A DNA stretch of 21,984 nt, from positions 1-21,984 of IMG/VR virus record IMGVR_UViG_3300042890_000852; one strand, 5' to 3'. Source of the DNA: a virus. Shown piece by piece: positions 10,754-17,145 of this stretch (positions are counted from its first letter, which is position 1; each line of letters begins with the position of its first letter). The translations under genes were made by a program, and so were the position numbers. The notes under the pieces are model-generated. The model was given only the letters and a program-made list of their open reading frames with translations, was not told the origin of the DNA and ran no database searches.

Positions 10754-10957
10754 ATGGAAAATAATAAATTAAATAATACCATGGATCAATTTTTAAACCC
10801 TAAAAAGGTTAAAAACGTATCTAATGATGGTATGGAAAGAGAAGAATGTGATTTAGTAACGGGAGAATGTTATACAATCAGAGAAAAAGACGGTATCGTT
10901 GAAAGAATAAATAAAAGATATATTACCAATGACGGTAGACAATTATTACAAGATTAA
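10754..10957 (+). CDS. Small hypothetical phage protein (67 residues)
   Basis: A 67-residue, charged, soluble protein without a signal peptide or membrane segment. I do not recognise its family. It has two cysteines in EECDLVTGECYTIRE and a C-terminal block, VERINKRYITNDGRQLLQD, that looks like a small conserved module. The ATG follows a 43-bp gap after the hub-like gene, the first real gap in the window, so it may open a new transcript. The next gene starts 3 bases after its stop, which favours it being genuinely expressed. It may be a minor virion or assembly protein given its neighbours, but the sequence alone does not show that. Confidence 0.6.
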   Translation: MENNKLNNTMDQFLNPKKVKNVSNDGMEREECDLVTGECYTIREKDGIVERINKRYITNDGRQLLQD

Positions 10958-10960
10958 GCC

Positions 10961-11638
10961 ATGTTAGAGAAAAAATTATTAGAAGAAGTAAAACGTTTTA
11001 ATTCCATCAATAAGTATGGTAAGAAAATGATTATGGAGCAAGATGCTCCACCACCTGCAGACGCCCCAACAGACGCTCCACCACCTGCAGATGAACCAAC
11101 GGATGTTCCGGCTCCTCCTCCACCTCCAGCAGGTGATATGGGTGGCGACGTTCCACCTCCTCCAGCAGGTGATATGGACACACCTCCAATGGATGATGCG
11201 GGTATGGGTGGTGACACAGAAGAAATTGATATTACAGATTTAGTTAATATGACCAAGAATATTAAGAATGATCTTGAAAGTAACAAACAAGATAATTCTG
11301 CGGTTATTAATAAAATGGATGACGTATTCACTAAATTGAATGACTTAGAAAGTAAATTGGCTCAAATGGACCAAGTTATGGCTAAGATTGATCAATTAGG
11401 GGCAACAGTTGAGGCTAACAAACCTAAAAGTGAAGTTGAAAAATTGGAAATGAGATCTTTGGATTCATACCCATTCAACGAAAAACCACAAGAGTTTTTT
11501 GCACACAAACAAGGTGAAATGAGAGCAAGTGGTAAGAATGAATATGTTTTAACTAAAGATGATGTTGACAATTATCCAGTTGATCAAATAAGATCGTCAT
11601 TTAACCAAGAAGACCAAAAAGATGAATATAGCTTCTAA
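10961..11638 (+). CDS. Pro/Ala-rich repeat and coiled-coil protein, possibly virion or prohead component
   Basis: A 225-residue protein in three parts. Residues 1-25 are a basic helix (MLEKKLLEEVKRFNSINKYG). Residues about 27-85 are low complexity, rich in Pro, Ala, Asp and Gly, with repeats of DAPPPAD and PPPPAGDM. Residues about 88-150 are a predicted coiled coil with regular hydrophobic spacing (IKNDLESNKQDNSAVINKMD onward). A C-terminal segment carries SLDSYPFNEKPQEFF. It has no Cys. The transition KMIME-QDAPPP has the I-x-E form cleaved by T4-type prohead proteases, so the basic leader could be removed during head maturation; that is inference. It overlaps the following gene by 17 bases. 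I do not recognise a named family. Confidence 0.68.
   Translation: MLEKKLLEEVKRFNSINKYGKKMIMEQDAPPPADAPTDAPPPADEPTDVPAPPPPPAGDMGGDVPPPPAGDMDTPPMDDAGMGGDTEEIDITDLVNMTKNIKNDLESNKQDNSAVINKMDDVFTKLNDLESKLAQMDQVMAKIDQLGATVEANKPKSEVEKLEMRSLDSYPFNEKPQEFFAHKQGEMRASGKNEYVLTKDDVDNYPVDQIRSSFNQEDQKDEYSF
11041..11091 (+). repeat. 30-bp tandem repeat, two copies, coding for DAPPPADxPT
   Basis: Bases 11041-11061 and 11071-11091 match at 20 of 21 positions with a 30-bp period. They encode two 10-residue units (DAPPPADAPT and DAPPPADEPT) in the Pro-rich part of the coiled-coil protein. The repeat is in frame, so copy-number change would lengthen the linker without breaking the gene. Confidence 0.8.
11123..11177 (+). 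repeat. 36-bp-period direct repeat coding for PPAGDM
   Basis: A 19-bp identical sequence occurs at 11123-11141 and 11159-11177, a 36-bp period (12 residues). It encodes the repeated PPAGDM motif, immediately downstream of the 30-bp repeat in the same low-complexity linker. The two repeat families differ in period and sequence. Confidence 0.78.
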
Positions 11639-11993
11639 AATAAAGTTCTTAATGGAACTTCAGGCTCAAGTTAAGATTAACCATTGGCAAACCAAAGGTT
11701 ATGCAAGACATAACGCTTTTGATAAGTTGTACGAAGGATTAGTTGATTTGACAGACACGTTTGCTGAGGCCGCGATGGGTAAGTACGGTAGATTTAAATT
11801 AGAAAATGAAGATAAAACATTAAACGTTGTAAATTTATCTGAATTGGATTTAAAGAACATGTTACAAACATCTAAAGAGGCGTTAATCCAATGGAGTAGT
11901 GAGTTTGATTCAACAGATACGGATTTATTGAATATCCGTGATGAGATTTTAGGACTATTAAATAAAATAACATATCTATTAACATTAGAATAA
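11622..11993 (+). CDS. Short helical protein with Dps-like motif (DUF5856-like)
   Basis: A 123-residue, mostly helical protein. Near the N-terminus it has NHWQTKGYARHNAFDKLYEG followed by LVDLTDTFAE, which resembles the NWHxKGxxFxxLHxxFExLYxExxDxxDxxAE signature of Dps/ferritin-like proteins. From memory it fits the phage-associated family DUF5856; I could not check this. It is shorter than Dps (about 160 residues) and appears to keep only the first two helices well, with a leucine-rich second half ending NKITYLLTLE. H20 and D34 in the motif correspond to positions used for metal binding in Dps, but a full ferroxidase site is not evident. It starts inside the end of the coiled-coil gene, suggesting translational coupling. 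Role in the phage is unknown. Confidence 0.66.
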   Translation: MNIASKIKFLMELQAQVKINHWQTKGYARHNAFDKLYEGLVDLTDTFAEAAMGKYGRFKLENEDKTLNVVNLSELDLKNMLQTSKEALIQWSSEFDSTDTDLLNIRDEILGLLNKITYLLTLE

Positions 11994-12014
11994 AAATAAA
12001 AAAAAATATTTAAG

Positions 12015-12242
12015 ATGCAATCAGGATCAGCAGCAAGAACAGCTTCAAATACAGCAACAGGTTCATTAACATATATCGATGGTTTAATATCAGGAGCAAC
12101 AGCTCAAGGACAATATCAAATTACTTTAGACCCAAGATACGTGAATGACGCGATAGTAACCACATTAAGAAATTATGGTTATAAAATTCAGACTAAGAAC
12201 AATTTCATGGGTACCAATAACGATTATGTGATTAGTTGGTAA
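12015..12242 (+). CDS. Small hypothetical protein (75 residues), last gene before terminator
   Basis: A 75-residue protein with a Ser/Ala/Thr-rich N-terminus (MQSGSAARTASNTATGS) and a folded-looking remainder, YVNDAIVTTLRNYGYKIQTK followed by NDYVISW. The end pattern (helix, then GYK-x-strand, then Y-x-I-S-W) looks like a compact alpha/beta module that I have the impression of in other marine phage proteins, without a function I can name. It has no membrane segment. It starts 21 bases after the DUF5856-like gene, and the sequence just before the ATG is AATATTTAAG with no Shine-Dalgarno. It is followed 25 bases later by a strong terminator, so it is the distal gene of its transcript. Confidence 0.6.
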   Translation: MQSGSAARTASNTATGSLTYIDGLISGATAQGQYQITLDPRYVNDAIVTTLRNYGYKIQTKNNFMGTNNDYVISW

Positions 12243-12267
12243 CAAAAAAATACTTTAAAAATAATTC

Positions 12268-12296
12268 AACCCAGATTTTATAGTCTGGGTTTTTTT
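12268..12296 (+). terminator. Rho-independent terminator
   Basis: A perfect 8-bp stem, AACCCAGA at 12268-12275 pairing with TCTGGGTT at 12284-12291, closes an 8-base loop and runs directly into a T tract to 12296. It lies 25 bases after the 75-residue gene and 46 bases before gene 32. It would end the structural/unknown transcript and separate it from the replication cassette. Confidence 0.88.
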
Positions 12297-12342
12297 ATGT
12301 ATATTATAACATAAATGATTTTATAATTTAAATTTTAATTCT
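12297..12342 (+). promoter_or_regulatory. Probable promoter/leader region of gene 32
   Basis: This 46-bp, almost pure A/T interval lies between a strong terminator and the gp32-like start, so a new promoter is expected here or within the terminator region. TATAAT occurs at 12322-12327, but no matching -35 element is seen at the usual spacing, and the Bacteroidota TAnnTTTG box is not clearly present. There is no Shine-Dalgarno before the ATG at 12343. The placement is by context rather than by a convincing motif. Confidence 0.4.
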
Positions 12343-13185
12343 ATGAGTACATTTGATGCAGTACTTGCACAGTACGAGAAAAACAAAAACGCCACAGGTG
12401 GCAACAACAACAAGATATCCTCAGAGGATAGATTAAAACGTTATTTCACAACCGTATTACAAAAAGGTTCTAAAGGTGAAGAAAGACGTATCCGTATTTT
12501 ACCTACAAAAGATGGTTCTTCACCATTCGTAGAGGTAAAGTTCCACGAAGTTCAAGTGGACGGAAAATGGGTTAAATTATATGACCCAGCACAAGAAGGA
12601 AAACGTTCTCCATTAAATGAGGTTTACGAAGGATTGATGATGAGTGGTGTAGATTCTGACAAAGAATTAGCACGTAACTACCGTTCTCGTAAGTTTTATA
12701 TCGTTAAAGTGATCGATCGTGATCATGAAGCTGATGGAGTTAAATTTTGGAGATTTAAACATAATCACAAAGGTGATGGTGTTATTGACAAAATCTTCCC
12801 AATCTTCCGTAATAAAGGAGATGTTACCAATCCTGAAAATGGTCGTGATTTGATCTTGTCTTTGGCTTTAACAAAAGCGGGAACAGGTAAAGAATACACA
12901 GTTATCAATTCAGTATTAAACGACGATCCAAGTCCATTACATACTGACGCAGACGTTGCAAAAACGTGGTTAGATGATGAGTTAACTTGGTCTGATGTTT
13001 ACTCTAAAAAGGGTGAAGATTATTTAGAAATGGTTGCAAGAGGTGAAGTTCCACGTTGGGATACAGCAAGTAGCAAATGGGTTTCTAATTTAACAACAGA
13101 AGAAACTATCGGAGCACCGAAGTCTTCTACGCCTGTTGTTGATCCACAAGATGATGCAGATGTAGATGGTGATTTACCATTTTAA
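12343..13185 (+). CDS. 32: gp32-like single-stranded DNA-binding protein
   Basis: A 280-residue ssDNA-binding protein expected to coat single strands in replication and recombination. The order of parts matches T4 gp32 (301 residues): an N-terminal basic region, an OB-fold core with RRIRILP, FVEVKFHEV, KFYIVKVIDR and KFWRFKHNHKG, a block with GRDLILSLALTKAGTGKEY, and a flexible acidic tail. Two things are unusual. The protein has no cysteine at all, so the zinc site of T4 gp32 is absent; the equivalent loop here is short (SPLNEVYE). The last residues, DDADVDGDLPF, look like the acidic tip of bacterial SSB rather than the T4 gp32 tail. Arginine is encoded by CGT in 11 of 15 cases, unlike the tail genes. 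It heads the replication cassette, directly followed by uvsX. Confidence 0.9.
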   Translation: MSTFDAVLAQYEKNKNATGGNNNKISSEDRLKRYFTTVLQKGSKGEERRIRILPTKDGSSPFVEVKFHEVQVDGKWVKLYDPAQEGKRSPLNEVYEGLMMSGVDSDKELARNYRSRKFYIVKVIDRDHEADGVKFWRFKHNHKGDGVIDKIFPIFRNKGDVTNPENGRDLILSLALTKAGTGKEYTVINSVLNDDPSPLHTDADVAKTWLDDELTWSDVYSKKGEDYLEMVARGEVPRWDTASSKWVSNLTTEETIGAPKSSTPVVDPQDDADVDGDLPF

Positions 13186-13196
13186 TTATTAACGGA

Positions 13197-13228
13197 GGGG
13201 TGGAGATAACGTCAGAAACCCCATTTTT
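13197..13228 (+). promoter_or_regulatory. Weak hairpin with T tract between gene 32 and uvsX
   Basis: A 5-bp stem, GGGGT at 13197-13201 with ACCCC at 13218-13222, encloses a 16-base loop and is followed by ATTTTT. It sits in the 54-bp gap between gp32 and uvsX and is the only G/C-rich spot there. It could be an attenuator, a partial terminator or an mRNA structure; the stem is short, so function is uncertain. The purine run GGAGGGG is too far from the uvsX start (about 40 bases) to act as a ribosome site. Confidence 0.4.
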
Positions 13229-13239
13229 AAAAACAAATT

Positions 13240-14220
13240 ATGGCAGGTATTAAAAAAACAGACTTTTCGGCAATTAAGAAGAAATTCTCTAAAGAGGCCG
13301 AGTACAAACCAGATCGTTTTTTCGATTTGGGTAATGCCTTCTTAGATGCATGTGGTATTCCGGGTCCTGCAATGGGTCACATCAATATGTTATTAGGACA
13401 TAGTGATACGGGTAAAACAACCGCACTTGTAAAGTCAGCGGTAGATGCTCAAAAGAAAGGTGTTGTTCCTGTGTTTATTATTACTGAACAAAAATGGAGT
13501 TGGGATCATGCCGAGTTAATGGGGTTTGATAGAAACGGAGATTATCTTTTTAACAGTGATTTTGAGTACATTGAACAAATCACAGATTATATCAATGAAT
13601 TATTAGACGCACAAGAGAAAGGAGATTTACCTCACGATTTATTAATCTTATGGGATTCAGTAGGTTCGGTTCCATGTAAGATGACTTACGATGGTAAAGG
13701 TGGTAAACAACACAATGCGTCGGTTTTAGCGGACAAAATTGGAATGGGTATCAACCAACGTATTTCAGGTTCAAGAAGAACAGATAAACCTTACACGAAC
13801 TCTTTAATCATTGTTAACCAACCTTGGGTAGAATTACCTGATAATCCTTTCGGACAACCGAAGATTAAGGCAAAAGGCGGTGAAGCAATTTGGTTAAACT
13901 CAAGTATCGTTTTCTTGTTCGGTAATCAAAAAGGAGCGGGAACAACAAAAATCTCTATCACTAAAGATAAGAGAAAAGTAAAAATTGCAACAAGAACAAA
14001 AATCTCAATTATGAAAAACCACATCAATGGTTTAGGATATGAGGATGGACGTATCTTGGTTACATCACACGGATTTATGCCAGGTAGAGAAGATTCTGAA
14101 GAGAAGAAATCTATCGAGGATTATAAAAAAGAAAGTGGTGATTACATCAGTAAGATGTTAGGTGTTAATGTTACAGACATCACAGACGTAGAAGTTGTAA
14201 CAGAAGAAAGTGATCTTTAA
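13240..14220 (+). CDS. uvsX: UvsX-like RecA-family recombinase
   Basis: A 326-residue RecA-family strand-exchange ATPase, expected to form filaments on ssDNA and drive recombination-dependent replication. Walker A is GHSDTGKT at residues 53-60. The catalytic glutamate is E83 in FIITEQKWSW, and Walker B is LLILWDS at 134-140 with D139. Downstream, SLIIVNQPW and KAKGGEAIW match the L1/L2-flanking region, and a basic block (TKDKRKVKIATRTKI) precedes a GLGYEDGRILVTSHGF segment seen in UvsX-type proteins. The length suits T4 UvsX (about 390) without its longer ends. It lies 54 bp after gene 32 and 9 bp before the nuclease gene. A cellular RecA is unlikely because the N-terminal RecA helix region and typical C-terminal domain are absent. 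Confidence 0.92.
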   Translation: MAGIKKTDFSAIKKKFSKEAEYKPDRFFDLGNAFLDACGIPGPAMGHINMLLGHSDTGKTTALVKSAVDAQKKGVVPVFIITEQKWSWDHAELMGFDRNGDYLFNSDFEYIEQITDYINELLDAQEKGDLPHDLLILWDSVGSVPCKMTYDGKGGKQHNASVLADKIGMGINQRISGSRRTDKPYTNSLIIVNQPWVELPDNPFGQPKIKAKGGEAIWLNSSIVFLFGNQKGAGTTKISITKDKRKVKIATRTKISIMKNHINGLGYEDGRILVTSHGFMPGREDSEEKKSIEDYKKESGDYISKMLGVNVTDITDVEVVTEESDL

Positions 14221-14229
14221 ATTTAACAA

Positions 14230-15264
14230 ATGTCGGTTTTACTTGTTGATGGGGATAATCTATTAACTATTGGTTATTACGGAGCGAAGAATGTGTTTTA
14301 TAAGGGAACTCACATTGGTGGTATCTACCACTTTCTAAACACCCTAAGAAGATCTTTTGAGGAATACCAATTAGACAAGATCGTTGTTTTTTGGGACGGT
14401 CAAGAAGGATCACAAAGTAGAAGAACAATTTATTCTCACTACAAGGAAAACAGAAGACAAAGAGTTAGAACAGAAGAAGATTTACAATCTTACTTATATC
14501 AGAGAGATAGAATTAAACAATATCTTGAAGAACTATATGTAAGACAAGGGGAATTTGAGTATTGTGAGACTGATGACAACATCGCTTACTATACTCAAAA
14601 CTCACCCGAAGAAAGAAAAATTATTTATTCATCAGACGGGGATTTAACTCAACTCGTTTCAGAAAACACACAAGTTTACAATCCTTCACACAGGAAATTA
14701 TATTCACAGAATGATATAATCGTTTACGAACACGAAGAAATTCTCATAGAGAATGTTCGTTTGGTTAAAATGATATGTGGAGACTCATCAGATAACATTG
14801 CAGGAATAAGAGGAATGGGGCTTAAAAGATTTTTATCTTTGGTTCCTGAACTAAAAAATCAACCAATCACGGTTGATCAGGTTAAAGATAGATGTAACCA
14901 ATTATTTGAACAAGACAAACATAATAAGTTAATTGCTAATTTATTGACAGGTGTTACAAAACACGGTGTACTTGGTGAGGAATTCTTCGACGTAAACAAT
15001 AGAATTGTAAGTTTGGATGAACCGTTTTTAACGGATGACGCAAAAGAGGTTATTAACCTATTGATAAATGAATCATTAGACCAAGAAGGTAGATCATATA
15101 AAAACGCAATGAAGATGATGCAAGAAGATGGACTCTTCAATGTACTACCAAAATCAGAAGATGCGTGGATAAATTTTTTAAACCCTTTTCTAAGATTAAC
15201 AAGAAAAGAAAAAAATATTAACAACAATATAAAAAAAACAATTAAAGTAAGACCCTATGAGTAG
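14230..15264 (+). CDS. rnh: T4 RNase H-like 5'-3' exonuclease/flap endonuclease
   Basis: A 344-residue FEN-family nuclease, probably removing RNA primers and flaps during lagging-strand synthesis. The two-metal acidic residues can all be placed: D7 and D9 in LLVDGDN, D56 in IVVFWDG, E113/D115/D116 in CETDDNIAYY, D136/D138 in IYSSDGDLTQLV, and D185/D188 in CGDSSDNIAG. The conserved basic patch YKENRRQR (about 71-78) and the helix-hairpin-helix-like GIRGMGLKR (192-200) follow the family pattern. The length is close to T4 RNase H (305 residues). It begins 9 bp after uvsX and overlaps the next gene by 8 bases. It could equally be labelled a generic phage 5'-3' exonuclease, but linkage with gp32, UvsX and gp41 supports the T4 Rnh role. 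Confidence 0.88.
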   Translation: MSVLLVDGDNLLTIGYYGAKNVFYKGTHIGGIYHFLNTLRRSFEEYQLDKIVVFWDGQEGSQSRRTIYSHYKENRRQRVRTEEDLQSYLYQRDRIKQYLEELYVRQGEFEYCETDDNIAYYTQNSPEERKIIYSSDGDLTQLVSENTQVYNPSHRKLYSQNDIIVYEHEEILIENVRLVKMICGDSSDNIAGIRGMGLKRFLSLVPELKNQPITVDQVKDRCNQLFEQDKHNKLIANLLTGVTKHGVLGEEFFDVNNRIVSLDEPFLTDDAKEVINLLINESLDQEGRSYKNAMKMMQEDGLFNVLPKSEDAWINFLNPFLRLTRKEKNINNNIKKTIKVRPYE

Positions 15265-15715
15265 AGATTACCAAAACCAAGACAACATAACAAAATTTGA
15301 ATTCTTGTTGTCATTAGAAGGACATATCGTATGTCAGAGATTTTTTAATGTTAGAGATCATGTTGACCAAGCTAGACGTTCAATGGATCTTCACTATTAT
15401 GTAAAAAATATTTGTGAAGATTTTATGGAAGATTTGAAAATAAAAAGTTCCAACTATCTATGTGAGAATCAAAACTATATCCTCAATTCAGAGGTTGTGG
15501 ATGAGTCGGCAACACCAGAAAAAGAACATTTTTTATTGGAAATTAAGTTGGGGGAGGATGTATTTATTCAAAGACAGTTCCCCGCATATCTTTATCATCC
15601 AAAGGCAAGATATACAGTTGATATTCGACCAAGATTGAAGAGAATTCTTTCCGATCTTACGGATATTTTATCTTCGGAAGAATTGGAAACAAGTTATTTA
15701 GGACACGAATTATAA
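15257..15715 (+). CDS. Unknown protein of the replication cassette (152 residues)
   Basis: A 152-residue soluble protein that I do not recognise. It has a beta start (KFEFLLSLEGHIVCQRFFNV), a helix (DQARRSMDLHYYVKNICEDF), a second beta portion (FLLEIKLGEDVFIQRQFPAY) and a basic stretch (DIRPRLKRIL), ending in a short acidic helix. There is no Walker motif, membrane segment or Cys cluster. It starts 8 bases inside the end of the nuclease gene and the helicase gene begins 24 bases after its stop, so it is co-expressed with replication enzymes. Position would allow a helicase-loader or replication-accessory role, but nothing in the sequence shows one, and the beta content does not look like T4 gp59. 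Confidence 0.7.
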   Translation: MSRDYQNQDNITKFEFLLSLEGHIVCQRFFNVRDHVDQARRSMDLHYYVKNICEDFMEDLKIKSSNYLCENQNYILNSEVVDESATPEKEHFLLEIKLGEDVFIQRQFPAYLYHPKARYTVDIRPRLKRILSDLTDILSSEELETSYLGHEL

Positions 15716-15739
15716 GAAAAAAAATATATAATAAACACT

Positions 15740-17116
15740 ATGGAAGAAAGGAATTTTGGGTATTTGGGGTTTTCGTTTCAACAATCCCTTATCAAAGCAA
15801 TTATTGAAGATAAGAAGTACGGAGAAACAATTATTGATGTATTAGAGAGTAAGTTTTTTGATAATAACTCATTTAGATTTATTATGGAAAACACAAAGGA
15901 GTTGTATAAAAATTACAACAAAATCCCCGATTACAATACATTGGCACAGAAAATCATGGCTGAAGGTGGTAACAAAGATTCCTCTAAAATTCATGTGGAC
16001 ACATTAGAAGCAATTAAAAACAACGAATCTCAAATTGAGTATGTAAAAGATACGGCACTTAACTTCTGTAAACAACAAAACTTGAAAAGAGAGTTGAAAA
16101 GTGTACAGAGTATTATTGAAAGTGGTGAGTTTGAGGCTTACAATAAGATTGAGGAAATCATTCAAAAGGCATTACAAGTTGGTATCTCAAATGATGAAGC
16201 AACAGATGTATTCCATGATATTGATGGAGCGTTAGAAAAGGACTTTAGACACCCATTACCGACAGGTATCGTGGGAATCGACAACTTACTTAAAGGTGGG
16301 TTAGGGATCGGAGAATTGGGGGTTGTATTAGCACCTACGGGTACTGGTAAGACTACCTTACTTACTAAGTTTGCTAATACCGCATATAACTTAGGTTATA
16401 ACGTTGTTCAGATTTTCTTTGAAGACAATCCGGGTAATATTAAAAGAAAACACTATACGATTTGGACTGAAATTGCACCTGACTCTCAACCTGAATTTAA
16501 GGATGAAGTTAAAGCAAAAGTTGAAGAGGCTCAGGCTAAATCTAAGGGTAGTTTGAAGTTATTAAAATTGGCAAGTGATAATGTTACAGTTTCTGAGATT
16601 AAAAATAAAATCAGAAAGATGAACTCAGAGGGAGGTAAAAAAGTCGACTTATTAGTATTAGATTACGTTGATTGTGTATCAACCGATAAATCTACTAATG
16701 GTGAAGAATGGAAAGGTGAAGGATCAGTTATGAGAAGTTTAGAGTCTATGACATCTGAATTTCAAATGGCAATATGGACCGCAACACAAGGTAATCGTGA
16801 ATCAATTTCATCTGAAGTTGTTACGGGAGATCAAATGGGAGGTTCAATTAAGAAAGCACAAATTGCTCACGTTATATTATCTATTGGTAAAACATTAGAA
16901 CAAAAAGAACATAATTTGGCAACACTTACGTTATTAAAATCACGTATCGGTAGAGATGGTGTTGTATTCCAAAACTGTAAATTCAATAACGAGTTCCTTC
17001 TTATTGATACAGAGTCTCAAAACACTTTATTGGGACATGAAGAGCAAAAAGTTCAGATAAACGCCAACAGAGCCGCTGAAGCGTTTAAAAGGAGACAACA
17101 AGTGGCAACTAAATAA
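15740..17116 (+). CDS. 41: gp41-like replicative DNA helicase (DnaB family)
   Basis: A 458-residue hexameric replicative helicase. The N-terminal helical part (residues 1-150) matches the place of the DnaB/gp41 N-terminal domain. The linker GALEKDFRHPLPTGIVGIDN leads into the RecA-like core. Walker A is APTGTGKTT at 198-206, the catalytic glutamate is E228 in QIFFEDN, Walker B is VDLLVLDYVDCV around 302-312 with D308, and the H3 motif is WTATQGNRES with Q350. The arginine-finger region is LLKSRIGRDGV. This order is the standard DnaB-family layout and the size is near T4 gp41 (475). It sits between the unknown 152-residue gene and the reductase, in the cassette with gp32, UvsX and Rnh. No primase gene is visible in the window. 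Confidence 0.93.
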   Translation: MEERNFGYLGFSFQQSLIKAIIEDKKYGETIIDVLESKFFDNNSFRFIMENTKELYKNYNKIPDYNTLAQKIMAEGGNKDSSKIHVDTLEAIKNNESQIEYVKDTALNFCKQQNLKRELKSVQSIIESGEFEAYNKIEEIIQKALQVGISNDEATDVFHDIDGALEKDFRHPLPTGIVGIDNLLKGGLGIGELGVVLAPTGTGKTTLLTKFANTAYNLGYNVVQIFFEDNPGNIKRKHYTIWTEIAPDSQPEFKDEVKAKVEEAQAKSKGSLKLLKLASDNVTVSEIKNKIRKMNSEGGKKVDLLVLDYVDCVSTDKSTNGEEWKGEGSVMRSLESMTSEFQMAIWTATQGNRESISSEVVTGDQMGGSIKKAQIAHVILSIGKTLEQKEHNLATLTLLKSRIGRDGVVFQNCKFNNEFLLIDTESQNTLLGHEEQKVQINANRAAEAFKRRQQVATK

Positions 17117-17145
17117 TAAACACAAACATAAAGTAAAAAGAACAA

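Noticed and set aside
11043-11243. Overlapping + strand frame of 66 codons in the same region
   Set aside because: It is a frame-shifted reading of the repeats (His/Leu/Gln rich) and lies fully inside a better supported gene.
10954-11331. Reverse-strand frame of 125 codons rich in Gly/Ala/Ser
   Set aside because: It is the antisense of the Pro/Ala repeat region of the coiled-coil gene; its low-complexity composition mirrors that repeat and no start context supports it.
4590-15271. Shared MSRDY N-termini of the gp53-like protein and the 152-residue unknown
   Set aside because: Only five residues match and the rest of both proteins is unrelated, so chance is the simpler explanation.
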